Source: Bryoerythrophyllum caledonicum (Eukaryota > Streptophyta > Bryopsida > Pottiales > Pottiaceae). Taken from it: a stretch of 64,000 bases of DNA. The notes below the pieces were generated by a model that was not told the origin of the DNA, searched no databases, and worked only from the letters and a program-made list of their open reading frames with translations. Location: NCBI GenBank assembly GCA_963971425.1, contig OZ020522.1, forward strand, positions 5,740,168 to 5,804,167, given 5' to 3'. Made by a program: the position numbers and the translations under genes. Below, piece after piece: positions 45,923 to 58,359 of the stretch. Every line of letters begins with the position of its first letter. Position 1 is the stretch's first letter.

Positions 45923-48700
45923 CATTCTAATTTTCAAGCCTTTGTAATGCACCACCAAACCAATAGTCATCTCACCTCATGACGCCTGTAAAATAGATAA
46001 GTTTTAGTACGTACATCAATGACAGAAGATCGGCTCACAAACCTAAACCACACGTTACCATTAATTTGACTAATAGGTGAACCATTTCAAGATAAAGGTG
46101 TAGGGAATCCATGGACGTTTGAGAGTTGATACTCGAGCTTCAGAACACTACCTGAGAAGATCATCCAAGAAGTTTGGTCGATCCGTGAGTGAGCTCTTCA
46201 GCAGTAAAGCCTTTGTATTTGTCACCAAGTTGCCCACTCAAATGATCCGGCGGGACATCTGTCGTGATCAAATAGCATGCTCGGTAAAAACAAGGCTACA
46301 TTCCAAAATAGGATGAAATGCTGTCTACATTTCCCAAGCTCAACTAAGCTTATAGATTCGATTACCTCACTGGCAACCCAATGCACAGGACTCCTTGGCA
46401 CAATCCCAAAGAAAGCTCCTAGGCACAAAAAACATCATACAGCTTTTGAAGACAAATGGAGGTCCTTACAAAGCCCAAATGCATTAATCTTTTAAGACTT
46501 GAACTTCATAATTTCTTTGCTCCGGCCACCAACACCAGCCAATACCTGCATATTTAAAAGCAAGGTTACAAAAACTATAATCTAAACGTCATCTGAATAC
46601 CAACACATGTAAATCGACAGTGGTGTATTGAGTCCGCGGATTGTGTTCTGGTTTTCAAGCCTAGAAGTGAACAAAACTTTCCATATCTAAAGGGACATAA
46701 ATCACAAGAATGAAGGGGAGAAAAAGATAAGCTGTACCTAGAAAGAAGAACTTGGATCTCCCTAATGTTCATTGATATTACTCCAAGAGAGTTGCGTTGG
46801 GAATTCTAAGCCTGTTTTGGGCTCTAAAACAATCGCTGGAGAGTTGCAGCCCTGTAGGCCAAAGACTGCTCCATTGCAAATGTTGACTCCAAAGGCATCT
46901 TGGCCTTGCTGGGACAATGCAAGACAATTGGTGTAGAGCCAAAATGTCAAAGTTGTTAATTTTCAAAAATTTAGAGCTTAAAAGCTATAGAAACAACTTC
47001 AAAAGAATAAAGTAAAAGTAAAAGTAGAAGTAAAATTTAAAATAAATAAAAACGACTAAAATAAGTAGAAACTATTAATAGAAAGATGTGGAGAAAAGAC
47101 ACAACTCCTAGTTACATGAAAAGGTTTTGAATGAATTCGAAAGGGTGATAGGAAAAGCCATTAGGAAGGTGGTGCCTTTTCATAATAAAATAGTATAAGT
47201 GAATAGAATTATGTGAAGAATTCACCACATTTGAAGAAATCATGTGCGTCTCACCTTGGAGCTAGTTGTGGAATTCTGACAAGTGGTTGTAAGAAACTTG
47301 ATGAAATAAATTTATTTGCTTGAAGTATGTATAAATCTAACAAGTGTTAGTTACATAATTGCATGCATTGTGTGTATTTAGAGCATGTGTAAGGAGACAC
47401 ATTAAATAAAGAAATAAATTCAATTGTGGATTGTGAAAGTTAATTAGAAAGAGAATTGTAGTAAGATTACAAAATTCACTATAAAAAATTTATAATAAAT
47501 AATTAAAATTAGTGAAACTTGGAAATAAAATTGGTTAGAGTAATTATTGAATAACTACAGTATCAAATTGTAAAGCTATAAAAATTAAATTAAATTACTA
47601 TAAAAAAACAAGAAACATGCAGGACAAATGATGCATGGAAGTGAAGCAAAATTGATTGGAGTAGGAAATGGAACGAATTCGTGATGAGAAGGAATATGTT
47701 GTATGTTGTAAAGAATCTCACACTTGTGTATGGTGTGATTCAATTCTAAAAAAACAAATATAAATTGCTTATTTATAAACACTTAAATTGTTAAAGCAAT
47801 TGTGAGGAAACTAATGTTGAACTTAGAAGTGAGTTGCATTAGCAATTAAATAAATTATCATTGGAAATTGAATAGTTTTTACATAAATTGTTAGAAAATT
47901 TAAACATTTTTAAATTAAAGCATCTATTCGAAGAAGAGAATAACTATCAATTGCGAGATTGGATAAAAGTAATCAATAGTGGAAGTGATTACTTTGAATA
48001 GAATTTGAAACAAAAATTAGTATTAACTCTTAACAAGTGGATGTGGTTTGTGAGTTAATGTGTGTAATTGTTTAAGTAAAAACGCCCATGTGGAGCTAGA
48101 GATTAGTAGTGGACGGACGAGAATAAAGAAAGAGCGAATTGCTAAAAGGTTAGCATTGAATATGCTAAATTCAATTGAATTAGAAGAAATGGCAATGAAG
48201 CTAAATGGATAGAATCCATTACCCAAGTGGGTTAAGATTAGAAGTAGTCAAACACTCACAAGTTGAAGACATTGAGCAAGGCTCATGTCATAATTTCACA
48301 TGTTTGGTGAACTTGCATTCATAAGTTTAAAACCTTAGAAAGTGTACATTGGAGTGTATTGTTCTTACTTCTAGATGATAGAATCCTTGAGAATTGGATA
48401 AACACCTTATTTTAACATCGATATTTGAAAGAACTACCTTAAGATTGGACGCCAAATCATCCCCTAGAACAAACCTAGCTTTGGATGAATCCTGGGTGTT
48501 TTGTAAGTTGACCCAAGTTAAAACCTTACACTTGGCATGATGTAAACCACATTCTCAGAAGCGCAAGAACAAATTATGATACAATAATCAACTTGAATAT
48601 CAGCGAATAAAAAGACTATCAACAACAAACAATTTACACCATTCTATAGAAACTTACCTTGGAGGTAACTGTAACACAGTCATTGTAGTAGGTAGCAAAG
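45923..48700. other. Gene-poor, AT-rich stretch
   Basis: At 46222-46428 (minus) a coding-like frame (LGAFFGIVPRSPVHWVASEVIESISLVELGKC) could be an exon or relic, but I cannot assign it. From 47.0 to 48.7 kb the DNA is very AT-rich with only chance frames. No repeat ends are seen. Confidence 0.35.
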
Positions 48701-49915
48701 CTTCATGGCATGTCACCTTGCTCTACCCGTCTTTTAGAACGGATGAAAGGCGAGAGAGAAATAAGGATGTCAGACCTCCATTGGTGAACATGGTAAAGAT
48801 GCGAGACTCAGGCATACAACTGGCTATCTTGAGAACAAGTTCTGATTTAAGCTTTTCCTTGTTTCTATGCCGTCGTTTGTCACCATCTGAGTGCCTTAGT
48901 AACCGTAAGAAAGTCCCTGTGGAATGAAGAACCGCAACCATGCTATTTCCAAGAGCTCGCTTATCGGATTACTAGTTCGAGAGTATAATAGAGGCATGAT
49001 ACCTGCAAAAGAAGAGGGCCCAGAACTTGAAGCGGACATCGAGTGGCTACCATCTCCAAGTGCTTTACAATTGACATTTCCAACGATAAACACTAGCGCC
49101 CGGAAATCCGGCCATCCTCCTTGCATTGTGTATGCACGAGTCTTACATCAATACCAATTTCATGAGAATCCTATAAATGATCCCCTGAAGTTGCAAGAAG
49201 GCCAATTTGAGTGTACCCCATTGTACATGATTATCCTCAAAAGTTTCCATACCAAAGACTACTAGGTTAGCGAAGGGATGACTATCAAAAGAGCAATTGT
49301 TTGAATGGATTATGGTACTGGGACTGCATACGACAGTAATGTACAAATCTTACATGAATTATAGAAGTGGAATGTAGCTAGCCGGACCCAGGATGGTGAC
49401 TTACAATTTTTCCAATAGAATGTACTCAAAAGCAGATGGTGCAGCTATCATGTGCGCGGTCCGATCGATGCCTCTTGACTGCCGTTCACAACATGGGAAA
49501 CGATCAGTATACATGGGGGGATTTCTCCTGATCACCATTGAATTGATGTCTTCATCAGATCCTTATGATCACACAACCAACTAAGGATCGTAAAACATAC
49601 CATCCATGATGAGATGATGACATGCGCTTTTCTTGAAGACAATGCTTGGATTGCATCCACGTGCTTCACTTCGGGCCCACTGAGACCTTGTGCTCCATTG
49701 TCCGTCGTTGTCACTCTCACCACGGGGTCCCGCGAAAGTATAGATTCATAAATGTCTGATAGACAAATCATTCACGATACAAAAGCCACCGCAATTCTGA
49801 CTTGGTTCTCATGTAATGGCCAAGACAGAAACCTGTTGAGATGATGGGCCAGACCATCACTGCTGGCATCCACCTACATCACAACCAAATTTAGATTCTC
49901 TGTTGGACTGCATTT
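48701..49915. other. Unassigned, possible relic exons on the minus strand
   Basis: Minus-strand frames at 48896-49126 and 49532-49771 (VVRVTTTDNGAQGLSGPEVKHVDAIQALSSRKAH) have balanced composition but no domain that I recognise. A competing plus-strand frame at 48924-49265 (113 codons) overlaps the first. Neither strand can be preferred. Confidence 0.25.
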
Positions 49916-50145
49916 TAGCCGGGTATCACCAGGGTCTCTGCGGGGCGTCTGTTGTATGGTATCTCCAAGATCTCTACTGGACTTCACTTCCGCAAGGTAT
50001 CGCTAGGGTATCTGCCAGACTTCACTCGAATAGAATATCGCCAAGGTATCTGCCGGACTTCTTCTATTTGTGACTGTCTACAGTTGTCTGTGGCTGTCTG
50101 CAATTGTCTGTACCGTCTGCAGTTGTCTACACTGTTGTGTTGCTG
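49916..50145 (+). repeat. Two adjacent degenerate tandem repeats
   Basis: Four units of about 37-38 bp follow the pattern GGTATCGCCAAGGTATCTGCC-GGACTTC (49920-50070). These are followed by about three units of a GTCTGCAGTTGTCTGT pattern (50075-50140). Confidence 0.65.
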
Positions 50146-51600
50146 CTTGATCAGCCACTGCCTGCTACCCTCCAAAAGACTGTTGCCTTGCGTTGCGGGT
50201 CAACAAGAGCCACTTGATTCAAACTCATGCATGGTCGCCAATGTTAAAGAGAGATTTCACCTCAAGCTCAAGTGGAAGAAAATCTTCTCTACGCTCAATC
50301 AAACTGATGTTTCAAGGCAGTAAAACAAAAGTCCGGGACCGAACTTTTACTGGGTCTAAGACTCAAGATTTGATTAAGATCTAAATCTAGATCTGAACCT
50401 AGATTTAGTTGGAACTTGATTTCTACTGTTTTCTTGGATTTAACTCACAGATCTAGAGTTTTTACACTAGATTACAACAAAACAGATTGTGTCCACCACA
50501 AATTGGGACGAATTCTAATTCTAATCTACTAGTAGTGTGTAGGATTTTGTAGATTGGGCTAGATCTATCTCAGATCTAGTGTATTCAAACCGGATCTACA
50601 ATACCCACAACCAAGTTTTCCCACAAATGCTCTTTTAACAACAAGATCTACTCACATCTTCACAACATAACACAAATACACAATAAAGAGTAGCAAGTTT
50701 TGCTTCACTTCCTCAACCTTCCATATGCCACTTCCATATTCACTACAACTCAAGATCCACACAATACCTTCACTTCCTAGCTCTCTAACCACACCTACAC
50801 ACTCTAAGTTGCAACACACCAAGAGACCAGAATAAAGAGAGAGCTCCCAAGTCCAAGAGGGCGGCTCTCTACCCCCTCCAAACCCTAAACCTCCACAATG
50901 GATGGAGGTGTCCGGACGGATGACATGCCTGACCGGACAGTTTCATCCAAAGGTCGTCGCCTTCCAATGTGCCTACATGACAGAATTTTTGGAGAGTTTT
51001 GGTGCCAAGGCGACGGACTCCCAAGCCAAACTTGGATCACCATTTTTAGTCGACCCAAACTTCCTTCGAGAGTCTGTCGATTTTTTCAATAAAATAATCA
51101 AAATCTGACAAGATATGGACTATTAGATGAAAGATACCAATTTTTTTGGCTGATTTTTTTTGGCGTAAGGATATGGGGTTTGGACTTTGGACTTGGGCTT
51201 TGGGGCTTCACACCACAGCCGCCCAAAGGCTTCAATATATATATATTAATTTTTTTTTTTAATCCAAAAGTTTGGACTCTCGCCATAGTTTGGGCAGAAC
51301 TTTTGACGGATGGACTCTCGACTCAGTTGGTGTGAAGCGGCCCTTAGAGTATAAGAGTTGCTTATAGTTTTTACGGCATTGTAAATGGTTGAGGTAGATA
51401 TAGAGGGGAAAGAAAAAGGGGAGAAAATGGAGAGAGGTGAAAGGGACTTGAAGTAGGACGGTTATGAGTCCCAGAAGAAGATGAACTCCGGTCCTTGATA
51501 TTGGCCGAAGTGAATAAAGTGTTTGTTTGTTCCACCACTAAATCCATGTCCACCAAACATAGGTTTAGTAGCATGGAACTACTCCCCCTTCTTGAGGATA
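50146..51600. other. Unassigned; possible LTR end at about 50242
   Basis: TGGTCGCCAATGTTAAAGAG around 50230-50250 could be a minus-strand LTR terminus (…TTAACA) followed by a primer-site-like TGGCGACCA, but no partner LTR or coding part confirms it. The AT-rich tract at 51.24-51.27 kb (ATATAT then poly-T) is low complexity. No gene is seen. Confidence 0.25.
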
Positions 51601-51612
51601 GACACTATGTAA

Positions 51613-51652
51613 TCAATAACCAATAACCAATAACCAATAACCAATAACCAAG
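51613..51652 (+). repeat. (CCAATAA)5 microsatellite
   Basis: Five near-perfect copies of a 7-bp unit CCAATAA. It does not match the plant telomere repeat TTTAGGG. Confidence 0.85.
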
Positions 51653-51799
51653 GACCAATCCAAGCCACAAGGCTCAATTCTAAGTAATGATCTATTAAAG
51701 ATAATTGTCTGTTTTTGAGAGATTTTAAGGAGTATCATGTGATTTCGGGAGAGGTTGGTTATTTTTTATTTTACGTTTGTGTAGGAGTATGGACATGGC

Positions 51800-53720
51800 A
51801 TGTTGGATAGTAATGGTGTTAATTTTTGTGAATGTCTTTTTAATTGGATTAATAGGGATATTGAATGCTTTTTAGAGACATTTCATAGAGGGGATAAAGG
51901 TAGTAGCTCTAGCACGAGCAGTGATGACAATAAGGGAGCAACTTTCCATCCAAGAGCTGCAATGTCATTAATAAGTGGTTGGTATTTGTTTAAAAATTCA
52001 ATTGCTTATGGGGAAAATATGTCATTACAATACTTGAATTCAATAAATTGGATAGTAAAGCTTGTGTTTATGCAGTCCAATGGGAAGTCTTTATATTGTA
52101 GTCCTTTCATGCATAGTATGTCTAGTTTAAATCTAGCATTAGAATGACATCTTTGGATTGCACATGTGCATGGAAGTAGCCATGGAGGGACCGTGTTTTC
52201 TTGTGGATTGATGTTGAAGGTTCCGGCGTTCAAAAGTATAAAGCATCGGGATTTTTTGACGAAACAATTAGTTTCCGGATTTCCCATACCGCTTTGTTGG
52301 TCTTTTGACGATTAGGGAATGTATGTGATGGTTTTGGCATTCGAGGAGTACGTGTAACCGTATGTCTAGGTCCGTGGAGGTATATATTGGGCATGTTATA
52401 GATGGAAATTGTTCTATTTCAAAGAAGAGTTGTTTTTGGGCATTTCCTATGTATTGTCCAATATGGAATTTAGTAAAGCATGTTTTTTGTGAAATTTTTG
52501 TAATTGTAAGATTTTTCCAAAAGTTTATTAAGAGTTCTTTTTCAATGCTCTTGTTACCGGTCCACTTCTCTATGTTAGAGAAAAATTTCAAGATTAAATT
52601 TAGTTTGTTAGTTAGATCTTGTTTTTTGAGATATTTGTCCAAAAACGTGATGGGCCCTTTGTCTGAGGTGTCTTCTATGGAAGACCAACTTTCCCTTTGA
52701 AAGTAGTATGGGGTTGCGTGGACATGTTCATGCGTTTGTTTGGCATTTCTATGGGATTTACCAAGTCCTTTAGCTAATTTATCCGCTTGTTTGTTTCCCT
52801 CTATATTGACATGTGCTCTAACTTTATGGAGGGGTTGTAATCTGTGAGGGGTTGTAATCTGTGTGGGATTCTAAAGCATTTGGACCATAGATGTTAGTAT
52901 GGCTTGGTCGGGGTGGCTATTGTGGAGGGTAGGATGTGTTATGTGTGTGTTTAATAGGTATAATACGTTTATACAATTTGTGAAGATGTGCATGGGTTCA
53001 TCAGCATATTGTGTAGTGATAATTTGGAGGGTTTTATCGAGGGCCATCATTTTTGCTATGAGGATATTTTGAAGTCCATGTAGTCTTTTGGATATTTTTA
53101 TTTCTATGGTTGAGATGTATATGCCATATCCAGCTTTTTCTTTATGCCAATGTCTCGGGCTGACTTTTGTTGGTTTTTTGAAAGAACCATCTATGTTGTA
53201 GCTATATGTAGGGCCAAATTTTAATAAGATATGGTCTAAATATTTGGGGAGGGGAGGCGGTGAGATAAGGTGATTTTGTGTTGTATTTACATATTTAAGT
53301 TTTGACCATTTTTTGTTGTGGTTTACTAGGATTAGAGAAGGTGTAGGTTGGGCTATTTTTGTATATAATTGGTGTATGTTGAGATTGTTTGTTATAGAGG
53401 TGAGTTTGGCAAGATGTTCAGTGGTGCCAAAATTGATTTTTTGTGGTGGTCTATGCATAGTATTTGTATAGTGGATGGCTCAAGTCTTGGTTTATTTCTT
53501 AGTTCGGGTGGTAACGTGGATTCTTTATATGGTACCATGTATGTTTCAAATAGTGCAATAATGTGAGAATTTGGGAATAGGCCTAAAGGTGGGTTAAAGT
53601 TTTGGTACATGTTGTTGTCTGGTGTGATAATAAGAGTGGAAGTATATTTTGGGTCATTTTTGGCCGCAAGTCTTGCCCAATGTACTATAATGCTTGTTGT
53701 GTTTCTTCTATATTGTGGGG
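51800..53720 (-). mobile_element. 5'-truncated LINE: RNase H, Cys/His finger, possible restriction-like endonuclease
   Basis: Coding blocks lie in order on the minus strand. At 53.3-53.72 kb is a linker (IIVHWARLAAKNDPKYTST, FNPPLGLFPNSHIIALF). At 52.75-53.25 kb is an RNase H domain: YSYNIDGSF, then KMMALDKTLQ, then KVRAHVNIEGNKQADKLAKG. At 52.27-52.40 kb is a finger-like CPIY…RLHVLLECQNHHIH. From 52.27 down to about 51.8 kb is a C-terminal segment with LDILCMKG and FIEFKYC, a D…ExK arrangement like that of PD-(D/E)xK nucleases, then KYQPLINDIAALGWKVAPL. Breaks are a frame change near 52.27-52.29 kb, where the two frames overlap, and in-frame stops (one at about 52.005 kb). No reverse transcriptase is found upstream, so the copy is 5'-truncated, as is usual for LINEs. 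A poly-A tail was not located. Confidence 0.75.
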
Positions 53721-54229
53721 TGCACTATACCGTTTCCAATCCATTTGTGGTCAAAGGCATTTTCTAGTTAACCAAAGATTTTTTCTCTTTCAAAAGGTGA
53801 GTGGAATTTGGTGATTTGGATGAAGCATGTGTCGGAGGATGAGAAGTACAAGTGTTGGATGTTGAAGGATGAGATTAGTGAGTTTAGAATGGGTGTAAGT
53901 AATATTTATTGTGCGAGTTTGAGCCAAATTATTTCAATTGATGTTACCTAGGTGTGAAATTGTCAAGGAGCTATGGCTAATGTTTATTGTGTTAGTTTGA
54001 GCCAAATTATTTCAGTTTCTTTGGTATAGCCAAATTATTTTAGTTTTGAATGGTTGAGTTATTGGCTTTATATATGTGGGAGTTTTTAATTTGTTATGGT
54101 ATTGGTTCCATAGCCATTGGAGTCTAGTGACAAGGATAGTGATTAGATGTCTTCCATTGTCTTCATATGATTAGATGTCTCCCATTGTCTCCATTTAGGT
54201 GTAAATTGTCAAGGAGCTATAGGGGTTAA
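53721..54229. other. No gene; duplicated phrases
   Basis: The phrase GTTTGAGCCAAATTATTTCA occurs twice (near 53918 and 53996) within AT-rich DNA; nothing else is seen. Confidence 0.4.
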
Positions 54230-54655
54230 TCCTAAAAGGACCAGAGTATTTTAGTAGAATTTCTACTCCATTGATAAAAATCTACCAAGATAATTTTTTT
54301 TGGGAATGTCACCGTAGGATCTTCTCCTAAACTCTTACAAGAAGATTTGGTATAAAATTGTGAATTTCGATCACACATAGTGAAAGATAATTATAGTGAA
54401 GAATTTGTCCTCCTAAGGGACACTTGGTCCTTTAGCCCCTACAAGACCAAGGCATTTTAGAGGAATCTCTGCTCCATCGCTTAAAAACTACTAAAACGAA
54501 CTTTACAAGAATGTAATTGTAGGATCTTTTTCTAATTTACTCATACAAGATGTTGTGGTAAAAATTTTGTGGATTAAGATTTTACGGACTAAAAGATGAT
54601 TACAGTCGAAGTGAAATATTTTGTCCTCCGAAGGGACACTTGGTTCTTTAGGGTT
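54230..54655 (+). repeat. Imperfect tandem duplication, about 200-bp unit
   Basis: Two diverged units share ACCAGAGTATTTTAG / ACCAAGGCATTTTAG, GAATCTCTGCTCCAT-type and GTAGGATCTTCTCCTAA-type blocks, ending GGGACACTTGGT in each (near 54418 and 54634). The wording resembles the dispersed family at 35 and 60 kb (ACCAAGGCATTTT). Confidence 0.6.
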
Positions 54656-55544
54656 AACCCCCAATTGTTAAGGATATATTGTTATTGGATAAGTTGAAAA
54701 TCCTTGTTAGAGGCATGAATGAAATCAGGCACAAATTTTGCACGATGAGTGCGTTTGAGAGTTGGGCCCCTACTTCCCAGCCAGGAGGGGGCACTGGTGC
54801 CCCAGAAATGACAAACTTACTTCTAAAAATGCCAAGGACAAACACTGCCAAGCAGTGAATGCCCTGAACCTAAAAATGGGGCCCAAGAATGAGTGCCAAA
54901 CACAGATGGCTCTACAGAGATGTGGAATGTTGAGTCACCCAATCTACAAGCCGCTCTAATGAACAGCCCATTAGGGGTTGCGCAGAGGCGACAACATAAG
55001 ACCAGAGTGCCATGAGCACCCAATAATAAACCACCTTGCAGTGTGGGCAGACGACAATTAACAACGTGGGCCTACTAAATCTAAGGCAAGGCCAACATTA
55101 GCCGCTGCCACAAAGCGTGCTCTAGCAACGCCATTCCAGGCACCAACCCTTCGATTCATTACCAAATACAGTCCCTGTTGATGCCTTCAATCACAACACC
55201 TCAACGACATTCCCTATCCACCACCAGCTGGACATGGCCCCCACATGGGAACTCTCCGAGAACACCATGGGAACACGGCGGGCAGCTCTCGTCGGCTGCC
55301 CATAAAACACCCATGGTCCCCGCCCACTCTTAACAAGTTGCACCCGCTTGCGCTTCCCTCCTCGATCAGTTGCTTTTCGAGGCCTGCTCTTGTTGTTGTT
55401 GTTGTCGCTGTTGTTATTGTTGGTGGTGGTTCCATCTGCTAGACTGGCTCACCATTGTGTGCTAGATTAATCTCTCCGAAGTTGTCTTGTGTGTTTTCTG
55501 TGCGTGTACTGTCGAAGGAGATCGATCGACAGCTACTCATCATC
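54656..55544. other. Presumed upstream region of the metallothionein-like exon
   Basis: GC content rises towards 55.2-55.5 kb. A TTG/TTGTTG-rich tract at 55.39-55.43 kb would lie in a 5' leader or promoter. There is no TATA box at a clear distance. Minus-strand frames here are low complexity (poly-Thr) and rejected. Confidence 0.3.
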
Positions 55545-55603
55545 ATGTCTTGTGGAAATGGATGCGGGTGCTGCCCCAAGTGCGGCTGCCGGGCGACTTG
55601 CAC
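55545..55603 (+). CDS. Possible first exon of a metallothionein-like Cys-rich protein
   Basis: ATG at 55545 opens MSCGNGCGCCPKCGCRATC, with eight Cys in 19 residues in C-x-C and C-C arrangements, followed at 55604 by a consensus 5' splice site (AC/GTGAGT). Metallothioneins bind Cu/Zn through such clusters in the cytosol, and plant genes typically have a short first exon of this type. A matching second exon was not identified with confidence; a candidate after an AG at about 56058 (56059-56162) has only a few Cys. The exon could also be an intact relic of a duplicated gene. Confidence 0.45.
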
Positions 55604-58340
55604 GTGAGTTCCTTCGTTTTGTTCTGGTGTGAGTACGTGGGGATCGTTTTTCACGATGACTAGATTTTGTGATGATAGGAGGGTTTGATGGTGATCCGGG
55701 CTTGCAGAGCAGTTTACATGTGGATTTGTGGAGAGATGAACTAGTGCACGGTATTTGTCGGTGTGAGAATCTGAGTGGGTTTTGGTATGTGGTGGTGTCG
55801 CAGGTGCAATCAAAGTATGTGGTTCGACGAGAGCCCCATGGGTGACTTAAGGTGCACATGAGTCTGGTTCTTGATGAGATGGAGTTAGGAAGGGTTTGAG
55901 ATCCTATGGTATTGAGGGAGCAAGGTGTAGTGGTTTTTTTTTTTCTCGTTCATGTGTTTTGTGCGTGATCTTGGAGTGGGGATCTCATGTGCGATGTCTG
56001 GCGTGTGGCGCAGTTATAATGTCATGGTAATGGCTTGCAAGGATGGGAATGAGCGCAGTCACACTAGTGCTGCCTCCAAGTGTGTGTGCTCCGCCGCCAG
56101 TGAGCGGTTCTCTTGCGGATGGTTCTCGGAGGCCGCCGCGTTCGCTGCGTATTACGGCTGACGGACGTTGGGGAGCTTGTGACACGATGCATGCGATGTC
56201 GAAGAAGTTTAGACCTCTTGTACCATGATTACAATGTCATTACGAGGAATGTGCGAAACTTGAGTGTAGATCTAGAGTTTTGGTTTTCTTTTTCTCTACA
56301 CCAATAATCAGTTAGTGAAGTGTAACCGCTAGCTAGGAGCAGAGCAGCTACTGGATCCTCCTCACACTTTTGAACTTGGTATTTACGGATATGCCAGCCG
56401 GTGTGCCGACGTCCGGCTTGGACTGATCTTTACTTATAGGTGTGCTAAGCCACATTACAGAATTACAGTTACGTACGCCCAGGGAGACTAACTTCGTGCG
56501 CACATATGTGTTGTGCCCTACCAGTAACAACATACAGTTCGTGTCGCGGCAGTCACATCATTCGCTGTAAGGACACTACTGAAGTTGGTTATGAATGTGA
56601 GAATTTTGTTTGAGCGTGACACACATATAAAGTACTGAGCTTGCACTTGCATAATGCGTGACGGACATTTGAATCATGGCGAAACGATCCGGAACTTTGG
56701 GATGTCGTGGATTGTTGCTACTGGTACTTAGAGAGGCGCGATCCAGTTTTGGAGCAGATCCTCTGCCAGCGTGAGCGGGACGGAATGACTATATATAGCA
56801 GGAACCTGACATGTCGCTGTGTTACTGTCCGTCATTCCATCTGTGAACAGTCGGATTTCCACGCTTGTACAGTTTCTGGCGCCCGGTTTAGTTGAACTGC
56901 ATTCGGAAAGTCTCACACCACGAAGCTCCCATGACATTCCTTGCATGTGATCGGCCGTGTGGCCATCTTGCTAAATCCCAGAAAACTCCATTACTGATGG
57001 ACCCTACAAGGTTGTAAGACCACATGCAATAAGCACTGGTACCCCCGGTGTCTGTCTGTATCGAACCTTCGCTTCTCACCTTGATTCCTTCTGCAGCACT
57101 AGCGTCCAAGAGACAATATCCGCCGTGCCCCCTCCCCAAATGGGGATTGGGGATAAAGCCAAGCTCAGGTCTTCTTCCGTGCTACAAAGGCGGGGGCACA
57201 CTCTCCCATTCTTAAACTCGCATGTTTCGTGCCGCAGATGATTAATTGATAATTACCAGCACTTGGGTAAATGTGCCGGTAGACCCCAGAACTCCGAGCA
57301 TTGTTATTGTAACTCCTTCACGTGTTGCTCATGAGGAAATATCTCTCTTGGAGTATAAACGATATATTTTCTAGCCTAGCATTTTTCCTTTGAAAAAACG
57401 GAAGCAGCAGGATTCTTGCGTGACGATGTCGACGTGCGAACGACCGGCGACACGCGGAATCTATGAGTTCTGGTGCAGCCAGTGAGAAGCCAATGATTGG
57501 TATTCGACTCCACAATTCTTGTCAAAGTCTGCCTTTGACGCTTCGTCGTTCCAAAGGCCCGGGTTTCATGTTTTGGACCTTTCTGGATCAAACACAAATA
57601 AGATAAGCTGACAGCCCCCTAATCAACGTCTTCTGTGTGTGGATCCACTGTACGAGCACTGACTTCTCACTAACTAGTCTAGTGCCTCGGTGGAAGAGTA
57701 GAACTAGACAAGCTGTGTTTGTCAGCATGTGTGTCAATTGAAATCCGATCTTCCTGGATTCAAATTGTTTGTGTGTTGATGGCATCCACAATGTCGACAT
57801 TGACTTGGCCTGGCCACGAACAATGGGTGTCCTGGCCGTGTCAACAGGACGCAGGCAAAATGGACAGATGCATGGCCTGGAATTAGATATTCTTTGTACA
57901 GTACCTTGCACATCAGAAGCAGCCATACTTCAGAAACTGGTTTCATTTTGTGCAAGCTTGCAAGGTCAATGAAGTCTTGACACCTAGACTGGGTGCCTTG
58001 GAAAATCTGCTCAACTTAGGGACAAGCACAGGTCTGATTAAAAAGAAAGAAAGAAGTTTGCATAAAGTAGAGTTGTTTGGAAAGTCTGGTGACAACACCA
58101 TGAGTTTGGTCCTCTTTTTTAATAATATTGAATCGTTAAAATTAGTCTTAAATAGCTATAAGTTTCTATAATTAACCCCTAAATTACCAAGAGTCGCCTT
58201 TGGGAACTCTTGAAGGTTCGGGCAGGTTCCTACTATGTCAATTTATAACATTGTTTTGTGAAATTTTAATGAAGATGGACATTACTAAATGCTATGTGCG
58301 AGTCCATTTTTTTCCTAAATCCGACATTTCATGAAAAAGT
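55604..58340. other. Intron or intergenic; no assignable gene
   Basis: The first part would be the intron of the metallothionein-like gene. A TATA-box-like GACTATATATAGCAGG lies at 56788-56803 on the plus strand, with no recognised gene behind it. Several frames of 60-112 codons on both strands (56.9-58.0 kb) show no domain. Confidence 0.3.
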
Positions 58341-58359
58341 TACAGGTTTAAAAAGTTCA

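Noticed and set aside
50242-51350. Possible complete LTR on the minus strand
   Set aside because: Only one terminus and a weak primer-site-like sequence are seen; there is no second LTR, target duplication or coding part.
51613-51652. Short tandem repeat considered as an interstitial telomere tract
   Set aside because: The unit is CCAATAA, not TTTAGGG, and there are only five copies.
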